Shown here: piece by piece, positions 12,259 through 24,102 of the stretch
Layout of the letters: every line of letters begins with the position of its first letter
Position numbering within the stretch: position 1 is the first letter of the stretch
DNA from: Rhizoctonia solani
Lineage: Eukaryota; Basidiomycota; Agaricomycetes; Cantharellales; Ceratobasidiaceae
Assembly (NCBI RefSeq): GCF_016906535.1
Contig: NC_057382.1
Location: forward strand, 2,046,001-2,110,000
DNA: 64,000 nt
Reading direction: 5' to 3'
Notes under the pieces: generated by a model
What the model was told of the DNA's origin: nothing
Database searches by the model: none
The model's input: only the letters and a program-made list of their open reading frames with translations
Position numbers and translations under genes: made by a program

Positions 12259-13127
12259 GAGGTACACGAGAATCGATAAAGAACACATTTATACTCGTAC
12301 ATCCAAACGTAAGTAAATATATGCGTAAGGATTACATGTACGGTTCCGTGAGACTGATATTTCAACAAAAAATGCGGCTAAACATCTGGCCCATAAGTTC
12401 GTTGTGTAGGGTAATTGATCAATTGACCAAGATTTTGTGGTTTCATTCATCTCCTCTCCCGTGTGAGAGATAGACTCGAGTCCCTAGGTATTGGAAGGAT
12501 GTAGCTCAGTATTTTAGGGAGCGGTCATATATGCGCCTGGTTTCAAGTATTGACTAAGCGCGTTCTCCAAGAGCTTGTGAGAGCTCCTGAGCTTTTTAGG
12601 CATGTAGCGATAAAGTTCAAATAAGTACCGGTACTGAAGGCAGAAGCAGTTTAAGCATGCGTGCTTCATTTTTGAAGGGAATAGGAATTTCGAAGTTATT
12701 TGTGACTCAAATTTATGATTGTACTGCGCATAAACGTACATGCTAGGGCTGAGTGTGCATAAATGCAATGCCGAGGTCCGGTACTCACTAATACCGTTGA
12801 ACAGAGACAATGACAATAACTCTGAGTAACATCCAAAGAGGTCCGAACTAATAATTATGAAGTGCCATTCAACAACAGTAGTGATTTGGCTATTCTTAAT
12901 AAGTACTAAAACTCCCTAATTTTCAAGCTTAAAAAGAACCTAGTCATTCCAATAAAAAAATTGATAGAATTAAGTGATACATCAATAATTCACGAAAAAA
13001 TAGTTAGGGAGTGTTACATGGTTGAGCGAGTAAAGAAAGGAGATTATGCTTGGTAGCATAGGTCAGTTAAACATTGCGAAACACAGATATTATGGAATGG
13101 TTCGATGCATGGTATCACAAGTATAGA

Positions 13128-14830
13128 TCACACAGGAACCTTGTGGGGTAACCGTGTCCATGAAGTTCGAGTTGGCGAGTTGATGTCGGAACATTTATTA
13201 TTTGGGACCCCCAAACTAATTCGTGTATGGGAACCATCGTTGCCTAAGCTCTCCATCGCAATGTTCAGTCGATCGCTGGCCGAGGACCCGCTGAATTCAG
13301 TTGCTGGAAGGCACGCATTGACCTGAACCCCACCCAGGCAAGCGAATTGATGCATAGAAAAGAATATACGACTGCACATTATACTAGACAGTGCGGTTAG
13401 AATCCTATAGGAAAGTCAAACGCAATTCAATTAGTTGGCTATTGTGCTAATGCGCTTTGTTGACTCACCCTGAAACATTGACCAAAATGATTGTTTCAGA
13501 ATAGCCACTACCGACGCAAGATAGTAGCATGAGTCCAAAGTTAACAGCGAAGAACGAAGCACCGCTAGATCAGATACGTTAGTTCGATAAAATGCAGTCA
13601 AATAGTAGGATGAACATACTGTTTAAGCAGCTGTTTCATCAGAGGTGTCAATCCGACCCCACTTGATAACCGCCAGATCCTCCATACTAGTAGACCAAAG
13701 ACCAGACTCTCGTATAATACTCCCGATAGGTACGCTAACCATATGTTACTTGGTAGTACGACGAAACAACCTTCCAAAACTCCCGGACTAATTTACAAGT
13801 TTCCATTAGAATTCTCTCAATTGACGTTTCTAAAGACTCACGGGGATTGGCCGAGTAAAAGGTATTCTGATCGTTTAGTCAGTGCTGCTATTAGTAAGCA
13901 ATACCATAATTGTCTCACTTACTCCAATATGAAGTGTGGTCTGAGCCAGGGCGTGCCCGACCGTCAGGAAAAGAGCGGGAATCAAGAGCCTGACCTGTTT
14001 TGGTCAACCACTCGGGATGATAATTAAAATTTGCCTCACCACAAGACCCATCTAAACCCAGGCCGGCCTTGTGTAAGTAGATGCAGAATTAAATTACAAG
14101 AAAATAACAGGGAGAACCCACCGTTGGCCATATAGCGCCCAACACCGAATAATCGAAGTTGCTGCGTGATGAATGTATAAGTAGAGTTTGAGCGAAAAAC
14201 AAACAAATAACCGTACTGCACGACAGCGCTAATAGCACTACTACACCATAGCTGTAGGATAGAATTATTCGTTTGCACCTGCTGAAGCATTATTTTCTGA
14301 CTCTTCATAATAAGGAATTTGGGAGCTGACATCTGACGGTACATTAAGGTACGCAGTATTGTTATAAGGGTGGACTTCTTACCGTAGCAGTGTAGTAAGA
14401 CGGCGCAAATAGTATATCTAAACTCCTTCAGTTGACGTTCTTTAGAGCACGTAATAAACACGTACTAGGCATGAGGATGACGCTGGTCAAAGGTGGTATG
14501 AGCACGCAAGTTTAATCCATATAGGACTGCAACGTACCTGAATAACAATAAGGGTAGAACACGATTGAGGTGATACACTATTCGAGCGAATGTCCATCTC
14601 CTTCCCCAAATAAACTTGACCTCCTTATCTAATGCAATTAACCAGTCATATACCAAGAGCGTGATGGAGGCAACTAAAACGGTTAAATCTCAGCACGAAG
14701 GTTGAAATATAAGTAGGCCATGGGACGCACTGGCCGTGTATCTTGACGTCTGTAGTTGACCGTAGCTTCTAATGATCGAACTGACGAGCTCCTCGGGTGA
14801 CGACGGCGACATCAACCCCATACCTTCCAT
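13128..14830 (-). CDS. DUF6533-domain membrane protein, copy 1
   Basis: Agaricomycete-specific multi-helix membrane protein carrying an N-terminal DUF6533 domain; function unknown, fold GPCR-like by general description only. Exons I can place on the minus strand: 14731-14830 (MEGMGLMSPSSPEELVSSII), 14538-14673 (VYDWLIALDKEVKFIWGR, the DUF6533 hallmark, then NRVLPLLL), 14217-14251 (YGVVVLLALSC), 14122-14161 (TSIIRCWALYG), 13923-13989 (LLIPALFLTVGHALAQ), then SFFAVNFGLMLLSCVGSGY near 13.5 kb, and the last exon ending at 13128 with SIMCSRIFFSMHQFA and a Ser/Thr-rich tail. Intron 2 (14252-14537) is unusually long and may hide another exon. The neighbouring copy 2 shares the same order, intron phases and motifs, which supports the model. 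Exact exon ends in the middle are uncertain. Confidence 0.68.
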
Positions 14831-16177
14831 CACAGAGAGAATAATTAGGTGGAGCGTAAAGAAATGAGGCTCAGTAGTGTGGTAGCGACCAACAAGTCCC
14901 ACCCCGCTGCTAGACTTGATCCACGCGGAACAGATTACGGAATTTCAGAGGGAAGCGGGGTCAGGGGACTCCTGGCAGCAAGAGCTACGTGCTCGTCATA
15001 CATAGCATATAGGACTTTATACTGTACGAAGAACCATGGTAAAATAGCGCACCCGGCTCGTGACAATTCCAGCATCAATGACGAATTCCCAATTCGGACA
15101 GAGCCGCACTGATTGTAAGCTTGGCGATTCTAGGCGTGTCTCTAGTAATGAAATATGTTTGTTATGGGGAAATAGACGTTTCTGTGTATTAAACAGAATT
15201 ATATCACAGATGGTTGTTAGAATTGCTCCACTAATTATTGAGCTGTGCATATGGGTAGGTGAGCATATGTGTGCCAGTTTTATAGGCCGAACGCAGCGTA
15301 CCCAACCATGATTCTAAAACCGATCATGGGCCTACAAAACGAGCGAAATCGAAATCGAAATCGAACCGAACTAGAAGAACTTCGATGTCAGAAGCGTAGC
15401 AAATGATTCATCCAAGAGATGATCGACGTGATTCGGGACTTAATCAATGAGACAGATAACAAATGAAGAGGAAATTTTCACTCTCTGGATTGGTTTCCGG
15501 AGCCCTCCAGGAAGCTGTCAAACTTGACTTCGACCGGCAACAAACTCGGACTCAGGGGCCTATGACTTACGTTGGATTGTGCCCCGGGTAAAACTTTAGC
15601 CACAATGCAACTCCAGTAGCGAAAGGGTAAACACAACAGCAACCAGCATGAATGCGCTCTGTTCCTTGCAAGGATAAAAATCATGAGAAATTCGAGATGT
15701 GTGTACGAGGCCTGACGGTGCATAAGCTTCACTTACTAGTCCATATACAAGGTACACGAACGATCATCTGATTTCGCTTATCGGTCCTCAGTCGTACAAA
15801 CGTGTTAGCCTGACTCAATCTTTAGCTAGACCAAGTCACTTACGTTAACTGAGTGAAGAGAAAAGAGAACCTCATCGCACATCTGGAAAAAGGGGAGTAT
15901 AGCCACACCACGAAGGAATAGGACGACTTGAACAAGCAAGGTCACCAGTATAGGTCAGACATATCGTAGATCTCGCGTGTTGAATTCAAATAAATATCTA
16001 GTATTTTCTAAAACAAAGTGGCGGAAACACATCCAAAACACAACGGGACAGGTTAATCCCCAGGACGGACGCTAGATCAGCGCGTGACATAGACCCGGGG
16101 TTTTACCTATACGTTCGTGGAACATAAAAACATAAAAGCATAAAAAGCACAAGAACGAAAAAGTTTAAGAGGAAATA
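14831..16177. other. Spacer between the DUF6533 paralogues
   Basis: About 1.35 kb separating the two tandem genes. A GAAATC hexamer is repeated about three times around 15347-15364. No convincing gene or RNA is seen. Confidence 0.45.
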
Positions 16178-17883
16178 TCATACTGACAAGTGGTCAGACC
16201 CGTTTCTCATACCCTTTGCTTTAGAAATGGATGGACCGGTGGTTTGAGATGGTGCGGTGAAGCTAATTCGAAGGCCGGATGGAACTTCAGACCCGTTGGT
16301 CATTGTCTGCATTGGGATCGCGAATTGCCCGCTGATAATACCACTTCCACGCCCGGACGACAGCGGTGGGCCTATACTGATATGGACCCGATCTTCACTC
16401 GCAAAATCATGCATAGAGAAGAAAATCCGGCTACACATTATGCTTGATAGCGCGGTTAATAGCCTGTAACGGTTAATGAACTAAGATCTCTCGAGACAGT
16501 AGTTGAAGAACGGCGGAGCACATACCCCGAACCGTTGGCCGCAATGATCGTTGATGGATAGGCACTCCCAACACATGAGAAAAGCATAACTCCAAGATTA
16601 ACAGCAAAAAATGAGGCACCGCTGAGTTTGACGCTCGGTTAGCAGGAGTCTCGGAATCCCGGACATATGATATGAACCCACTGTTTGAGCAACTGCTTCA
16701 TGAGTGGTGTGAGTCCCAGCCCACGTCCCAGATCCCAGACTTTCCAGACAATCATGCAGAAAACAACGAGCTCGTATAGCACCCCCGAAAAATATGCGAG
16801 CCAAATGTCGTTTGGAACTGTAACAAGACATCCTTGCAAAATGTCGGGGACTGACAGGACAAGGATGATTAGTATTTGGCAAAGCTGAAAAGTGAAACTA
16901 GCGCACGTGGATTCGTGAAAACCGATATTTTCTAAGCTTTTTGGTCAGTGACATTCGATGTATAAGTTCGTCGCTGCGCACCTCAATGTTAATCGTGACA
17001 TGGAAAGTTGCGTGTCCAACCGTTACTACAAGTCCAGGAATCAACAACCTACGTTATACTTAGTTGATTTGGCCGATGGTGTCATCAAACAAAACACTCG
17101 CACCATAGAACCCATCTGAACACCAGCATTGATTAATTCCTTGTGTTGAAAATAGATATATAAAGAAACACGAACCTTCGACCGTATAGCGCCCAACAGC
17201 GAATGATTGAAGTCGCTTTGAGAATAGAGGTTAGACACAAGATTGGTGATGCATACTCCGGAACATACTGCAGATGATAACTAGTAATACAATAACACCG
17301 TAGCTATATGATAATATCACCCTCTTACACCTATAACAAACTTTAGACTCTTTCGTTTCGTTGTGGGTGAAACAAATCTAGCACTAACGTCTGTTCAAAT
17401 CATTAGGCTAAACATTAACATAAACCAGTATTTCCATACCGAAGCAGTGAAATGTGCTGGTGCAAACAAAACATCTGAAATCCATTTAGTGTCATTGTCG
17501 TGTTCTCCGTATTGAGCTACGCACTAGGTATCAGAATTGTACTAAACGTTCATATATTTAGATCTTGGCACGATTTGGGTCAGCAAGAACAAACTTACCC
17601 GATCAATAAAACAGGCAACACTCGATTCAAATGATAGACTATGCGAGCAAAGGTCCACTTTCTACTCCATGTATATTCAACTTCCTTATCCAGCGTACTG
17701 AGCCAATCGTATATAAGTAAAGCTATTCCGCTAACTGAAATATGGTTCGATATTGAATAAATTAGCTCGTGCAGCTATACCGAGTATGCATAACCTACTA
17801 GCCAGGTATCGTGCAAGTTCAGCCTGCACGTGAATCGCGTCAACGAGCTCTATGAATCCTTTAAACTGGGACCCATTTGCCAT
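16178..17883 (-). CDS. DUF6533-domain membrane protein, copy 2
   Basis: Paralogue of the gene at 13128-14830, in the same orientation and with near-identical length (1.7 kb). It opens MANGSQFKGFIELVDAIHVQ at 17883, followed by the DUF6533 core IYDWLSTLDKEVEYTWSR and WTFARIVYHLNRVLPVLL (17.58-17.72 kb). Then come YGVIVLLVIIC, TSIIRCWALYGR, LLIPGLVVTVGHATFHVT, ILIILVLSVPDILQGCLVT, DIWLAYFSGVLYELVVFCMI, FFAVNLGVMLFSCVGSAYP and the last exon LLTALSSIMCSRIFFSMHDF with a Ser/Pro-rich cytosolic tail to 16178. Splice phases match copy 1, including a codon split before TSIIRCWALYG. Like copy 1 it has a long intron after the first hydrophobic block. Function unknown; a membrane receptor or transporter is only a guess. 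Middle exon ends uncertain. Confidence 0.68.
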
Positions 17884-19203
17884 AGCTTAACGACAGAATC
17901 CAAAGTTTGGTGAGTCTGAGAAGTAGTATGTCGCAAAGAACAAAAGCGAGAGAGTGGATAAGAACGTATTGGCCGCATTTCTGTCCATCTGTCCATCTGA
18001 ATATATATGTTGCCCCGCTAGAGCGGCAAATAACAGAGAGTACCGAGAATCAGGAGGTTGACATGAGCCACCGATATTCTTATGCCAAAGTAGTTCCCCA
18101 AAAGGATACGCCACATTGACACCAGACCTCTGGGCGCGACAGTCAAATGGAGCCGAGTATAGTGATTGAGATGTTATTTGAGGTCCATGCCAGGATATGT
18201 CTAGTGAATTCATTCAATTTATTAACAAAACTATGGCACTAGTATGCCTCGTTTTGCGGTTGTCTGGTTGACCAGCCTTACAATTTTGCGCCTAGATACA
18301 GAAGTGATACAGAAGACAGCTCTCAAATTCTCAAGCCTGACGTCATGTAGGGACGTGTGTTGAGTACTTGGAGATCGATTGCAAGCAGGAGCTGGAGTTA
18401 TTGAAGACTCTACCATTTCATAAGGTCTCCGTGATATGATTTCATTGTCGAAGGTGAACGTCAGCCTTCAACATGATCCCACCACAGCCACCGTCCAATT
18501 ACCCACTGTGCTCACACCACCCCCAACTCGGGCAGAATTTTCCTTGAAAAATATGGCGCAGTTCGTCCTATTGTCTCAGGGACCGAAAGACCGTTTGTTA
18601 GGCTTTTCGTGCCACAGGAATCAAGCACTAAACTCAATATACAATTCCTTTTCCAAAATAGTACTACCCAACACATCCCTCTAACTCAGAAGTAGGCGAT
18701 GGGTTGGCCGGTATATACTCTCGGTTTGAGTGCATATACTGTTCAGATTGGCTGGACTCAACAAGAGCACATCATATGGACAATAGAATGGACGACCAGC
18801 CGTCCCAACCAGGGTTTAGGCCCTTGATCGAATTTACTCCAAACACATGCCCTGATTCCAATACCGACAACAGCGCCCATTGATCACTCAGGAACCTGTG
18901 GCACCTCAGAGACGATCTTCGCTGTTCACACCATGATCTCTATTCATGCATTTGGCATACTTGTTTAACAAATACATTCTAAGCCCGCTGTGTACATGTA
19001 TACACTTGCCCGGCTCCTGCTGTGGGTCCCTAGTATACTTGCGGCTTTGTGACTTAGCTGCTTGAATGTTACTATACATTCTAGAGTAAATCACCAGAAC
19101 CTCTGAGCAATGGAACTAATAGTCCGACTCTTAGCACATGCACGGCTGCTCCTTCTACGCTATCTGCCTCAAACATATCTGACCCAGTACCTCTTTCGCC
19201 CCT

Positions 19204-19680
19204 GAGCAACGCGAATTTGAACGCAGACGTGTATATAAATCGCTGATAAGGTTATAAACCGGGTCCAGAACGGGTTGCGAACGGGTCCGGGACCCGCCTG
19301 GAGGCTTCGGTGTCGGGTGAGTCGGTTCTCTGTCAGCTCGAAGGGGTGTAGGGGTTTAAATACAAAATATACATTAAAGAAAAAACAATTGATTGACCCA
19401 AAACGAGCAAACAAAATCGTCACGCTCCGTGTGCCTGTGGACAAACGACATAAAGCCAATCGAGTAAAAGGACAAAACGAATATCTGGGACTCGGAAACG
19501 CGCCATGAGCTGCGGTGCCCGGATTTGAGCCCTTACACCCCTTCGAGCTGACAGAGAACCGACTCACCCGACACCGAAGCCTCCAGGCGGGTCCCGGACC
19601 CGTTCGCAACCCGTTCTGGACCCGGTTTATAACCTTATCAGCGATTTATATACACGTCTGCGTTCAAATTGGCGTTGCTC
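19204..19680. mobile_element. Fold-back / MITE-like element with ~150-bp inverted repeats
   Basis: The left arm (about 19204-19361) is repeated almost perfectly in reverse complement as the right arm (about 19523-19680), around a ~160-bp non-repeated centre. The outermost 9 bp are GAGCAACGC / GCGTTGCTC; one mismatch follows, then more than 130 bp of near identity. A 3-bp CCT flanks both ends and may be the target duplication. No transposase is encoded, so it would be non-autonomous. The long GC-rich arms (GGGTCCGGGACCC segments) contrast with the AT-rich surroundings. Superfamily cannot be assigned. Confidence 0.82.
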
Positions 19681-19705
19681 CCTTGCAGGCTTGCTTCAAC
19701 GAAAG

Positions 19706-20070
19706 ACCCTGACACCTCAGCACCTCCCTTAGCCCATACCTCTTCCGTAAACCGCTCGGCTATCCCTTACTCACCAACCTTTCCTAGCTCACCAGACCCA
19801 ATCTCTTTGAATCGATCCATGATAACCTTCAAACTACCAGCCTATTTGAATCCTTCTAATCATACACCTGCCGGTATACGGGTCGAGATGTATATGCCTG
19901 CTTATTTGGGTGATTATGAGGAAGGGGCACTTTCAGGTATTTCTAGGGGCCTATCCAAGTATGACGATATTCTGGCTTGACTTTGGCGACGAAGCTAGTT
20001 AGATCTGGGGTAGAAGTGGAGAAAAAGGCAGTGTTTACTGCGGAAGATAACCCTACCAATGAAGAGGTTA
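19706..20070 (+). pseudogene. Possible decayed coding fragment
   Basis: A stretch reading SAIPYSPTFPSSPDPISLNR, then ISRGLSKYDDILA stop, followed in another frame by LATKLVRSGVEVEKKAVFTA. The codon texture resembles coding sequence more than its neighbours, but the frame breaks and no ATG-stop gene can be built. Family not recognised. It lies directly against the fold-back element, which may have disrupted it. Confidence 0.3.
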
Positions 20071-21972
20071 GAATTATTTAAAGTTACTAATAATGGTGGC
20101 TCTCGAAAATAAGCGAAAAATGAAAAGTATATTGTTCCAGTTTACCAAACAAGGGTTTTGTGTGCCCTCAGATCCCATCAAAGTCAAATCCACCCTCTTG
20201 ATAAATTTTCAATAGCATTGGATCGTTGGAACGATCACCTCATCCAACTAGATTGCTCGAATCGAAAGCGGCTTGCCGCGCGCGAGGGATCCACGTTTAA
20301 CACAATTTAAGGTTATCACCGATCTGTTTGTCTTCCTAGGCCTGAAATTTCTCTTTTCGTCTCATTTATCATGTCCGTGAAATATAGTTAGAGTTTGGAA
20401 TCTTGAAGTGATATTTGTTGAAGCCAAATAGGTGTATTTGCTGGTGTAAGGATGGTAAATCCGGTATTAGAAGTGCCCAGACCCCGAGCCCGATTTCAGC
20501 ATAAGTCGTCAAAAGGTCGATATGGATCGTCATCTGAGTGGCATCAACACGAAGTTCCCAATGCTGAGGTCGGGTTCCAGACTAGAAGCGTTTAAACGAA
20601 TTGGCCCCGCAGTGCGGTATTACTCGATATTATCAGGTGTAATTAATAGCGCATAACATATATAGAATGACCCGCAAATAGGTGAAGTCCGCATACGTTC
20701 TGCGGATCGCGAGTTGTTTTGACCGGCAACCGAGGTAAAATAAGTAACCTTCCCAGAAGGTGTGGGTAACCACTTACGGTAGCATCGGGCATTGGCGCCG
20801 GACGTTGCCACAATGATCAATGAGAGTGACACTCATCTACCATACATACTACATGATGGTAAGTCGCGCACCTGAGTATCTGAGTTTAGACCCCCGACGT
20901 GACCTTGCTTCTGCAATATAGCAGCAAATCAGGACCTATGGATCGAATCAAGTTGTACCAAAGGTCGGGATCGGCTTGAATAATCTTACTCGTATGTTCA
21001 ATTTTGATTGATACGCATATGCTCACTGTTATAGCAATATCCCAATATCGATTCCACCAATACACGAACGCTAGGAGAATACAGGCTCGTATTGAAAGCG
21101 GTTTCTGTACATACGGCTGGAAGTTGTAAATGGCTATACTTACAGTTCAATAATCATGCGCCACTGTTTGAAAGTACAGTTTACCCATGAATGCGGTCTC
21201 CCGAAATCATATATATATATATAGTGACCCAACCGCCGCACAAACAATGAACACGTCGCTTATAAAGGTAAACCACAAGTAGCCGCCCGCGCATTTGGTT
21301 AATAACGTACACCATATTCTCCTTTCCGTCAATAACACTCCCAAGACTCGGGCCTATCCGACATTCCATTGACTCGCGTAGAATAGCCTCATATTGAGGA
21401 AGGATCAACCCCGGATCCGAACCAGCCAATAGAAACGTGATGTGATTACAGCCAGCACCGTACGTTGGCAAAACTATTTATTAGAAGTAAGAGATTCTTA
21501 AATGGCATTATCTCCGAGTGAACATCCAATCAACCATGCTTTGTAGACACATGTTCTATTAGAAACAACATAGCAAAGGCCATCAACAGCGGTAACTTCA
21601 AAGCCTCGCGTCACAAAGGCCTTCTTAATAACACAGATTAAAAAAAGAAGAACATCCAATCTTGGACATATACACAATTCAACTTTTCCCAGAATGGAAA
21701 TTCACTTAACGTCTTGAGCTAAGCCGCACTCGAAAAAGGTGAATCGAAGGGCTTGTACCCGTCACGTATTCTCCCCTCAAAGTCAAGATGCGGAACGGCG
21801 TGTAGATGTATGTATGCGTGTGACTCGCCTTGGTTGATCAACACAGCTCACGCGCGGAAGGGGGGTGCATTTGACTTTAGCGCTCTCGCCACAAGCGGGT
21901 CACACCTCTCCACGATAGCACATTATCCCACTAGTCTGTGTTTACGCATTTTGGTTGCTGCACTACGCTAAG

Positions 21973-23764
21973 ATGAACACCCAACAAGACCAATTGGGCT
22001 CTGAAAATGGGCCCTTGATTGATTTTACGGGGGGCGGCTCCGAGTCGGGCTCGGCTGGGCGGTCCTCGGTAAGTCAGGAACTAGGGTCGCTTGAGAGTGA
22101 TGTGGTTTCGCAGGACGGATGTATTTGAATATTCACAATTATCTACTTTAGTATAGTGCTTCTGACCCGAATGTTTCTCAAATACGTCGCCGGTTCGGCC
22201 ATTCCGTTCGGTTGTAAGTTCGTCGTATACGTATAATGAAATAAACTCATAAGATCCCAGCGCGAACTTGTCGAATCTCTAGGATCCTATATACTCGGAC
22301 CGCCCCTTCCCTCCTCTCTTCTACCCGACCCGACTTTCCCTACGCACGGCAACCCAGCTCTTCCTACATACGCCAAACAAACAGGTCTCCTCCTGCTACA
22401 CCCCAATCCTCTTACCCATGGAACCAACCCAGCATGGACACACTCTCCCGCCCAGACCGGTTCTCACGCACTACAGCACACACAGCCATATCCGATATCC
22501 TATTCAACTTTGACCTCGACCCGTCGGGCGCGGCCGAACTCATTCAAGACGCATGCGAGACCGCACGTCGGGTCGGAGTCTCGACCGAGGATCTGCTCTC
22601 CCGGACCGTGTTTCTCGGCACGTCCGATCTGGGCATGACGCCGCTTTGCTTGGAGGCGTCGAGGGTGGATGTTGGTGCTGGCCTCGAGTTGGTGCTGTGG
22701 TTGATGGAGAATACGAAACCGTGGGATGTGGATGGTGAAGTGAGGAAGGGGTGTTTGATGAGATGTAATGGGATGGGTGAGCAAGTTGTTTGGAATATTT
22801 TAAGGAGTTTTGTCCCAGATGTGGACGGGGAAGGGGAAGGGAGTGCGGCGTATGATGTGGACGTCGAAGGACTGGCTTTTGTTCGCGTTGGGGCGAGTGG
22901 TGTGGTAGCAAGCCCGGTCGAGAGCGAGGACGATGACGATGAGAGTGACCAAGGGAGTTTGTACGATGATGTATCGATTATCGACCCCGACGAATCGATG
23001 TATTTGGACCAAGCGGATATCGAAACTCTCAAGTCTTCCTCTGACGAACGCGACCAGCAGTTGGAAGCCGAAAACCAAACCCAAGAGGTCGAGGAGCTTC
23101 CCAGTCGAATACACCGCGCACGTATCGTCTTACCTTCGTTCAAAGAGTCGCTTACCGGCCCAAGCTGGTCCTATACATCTCCTTCGAGAGGAAACCGATT
23201 CGGAATGGCACCCACCGGCTCTGTGGGAGATAAATTGCTCATTGCCGAGTGGATGTTTGAAGGTCGTATCTGGGCCTTGTCGATAGGAGAAGACACACTC
23301 CTCCTTACGCTTCGCCAAACGAGCTCCGTCGTTTCTTCAGACCCGCTCCGTGTCCAAGCAATTGTCCGGATTCTCCCTCTCGATATGCACTGGAACGAAA
23401 CGAAACCGATCGACCAGATTGGGTCGGATCGTTTGTTGCCTACTGAAATTCCAAGCGACACATTGCTCTCGAGTCCTCTGTACGAGTGGGAGTCCGAGGA
23501 GAAAGAGTTGGTCCCGGGGCCTGTGGGTGTAGGCTCAAGCTCGTCGATTTGGAAAACGAAAATTAGAGCATCGGATTTTTCGATTCTGGAGTTGGCGGGT
23601 GAACAGAGTGGAATCAAGGTAGAGGTCATGGTCAGGACTAGGGAAAAATCCAGTAGGGAGGTGGTTATGGAAGCGAGTACGAGTGTAGGAGTTGGTGGCT
23701 TCAATAGCGTTGCTCTGAGTATCGCGGACGATGCGAGTGATTGGCAGTTTGTAGACGATTGATT
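21973..23764 (+). CDS. Conserved acidic protein of unknown function
   Basis: The main exon is open from 22434 (ATG) to the stop at 23762-23764: 442 codons without an intron, rare in this window. It reads DILFNFDLDPSGAAELIQDA, then an ankyrin-like TSDLGMTPLCLEASRVDVG with LELVLWLMENTKPW, an acidic linker ESEDDDDESDQGS (about residues 165-210), and a beta-rich C-terminal part (LIAEWMFEGRIWALSIGEDT, TKIRASDFSILEL). Upstream exons are likely: MNTQQDQLGSENGPLIDFTG from 21973, SASDPNVSQIRRRFGHSVRL at about 22150-22214, and ELVESLGSYILGPPLPSSLL near 22270. The last does not join the main frame without a shift, so the N-terminus is unresolved. No signal peptide or membrane segment in the main exon. 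I do not recognise a named domain with certainty; a degenerate ankyrin region is possible. Confidence 0.6.
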
Positions 23765-24102
23765 ATCTTGGGCTGAATCAAGGCTAGATTGTTCATGTAT
23801 AGCCGTGCGGGTAAAAGTAGTTAAATCGATTGACGTCATTGGTCGCATTCAGTCGTTATACGGAGCAGAAATCCAGTCACTTCCATGCTTGGTTAGCCTA
23901 TCGACAGCAGCCACAAAAATAAGTCACAAAGCGGGTAGACCTCTGCCCATTTCCTTGGTGATCTCCCTGCGGAAGTTTAAGTCCCTCGGCGCTTAACAGT
24001 TGTTGACACCCGTCCCATGTGAGCGGAATTTGACTTGTCATCTCACGCCAACATCTCCGCCTCGTTCTCTCCTCACCGACAATTTCAAACCTCCAGCACC
24101 AA

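Larger units (their letters stand above)
11101..13127. other. Gene-poor interval with tRNA and short repeats
   Basis: Contains the tRNA-Thr at 11777-11848 and the interspersed repeats at 12107-12258. Otherwise AT-rich with only short unconvincing open frames. Confidence 0.45.
17884..21972. other. Gene-poor 4-kb interval
   Basis: Holds the fold-back element at 19204-19680 and, after it, a possible decayed coding stretch (19.7-20.07 kb). An (AT)n run lies near 21211-21222. The rest shows only short frames without family signals. Confidence 0.45.

Noticed and set aside
13105..16447. Plus-strand frames opposite the DUF6533 genes
   Set aside because: They overlap the real minus-strand exons and have no family features; antisense shadows.
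19169..19712. Two similar proteins (MRTGPGPAWRLRC...) on opposite strands
   Set aside because: They come from translating the same inverted-repeat arm of the fold-back element in both directions.
21181..21620. Minus-strand frames near 21.2-21.6 kb
   Set aside because: Some codon texture, but I could not join them to a start or recognise a family; also interrupted by an AT repeat.
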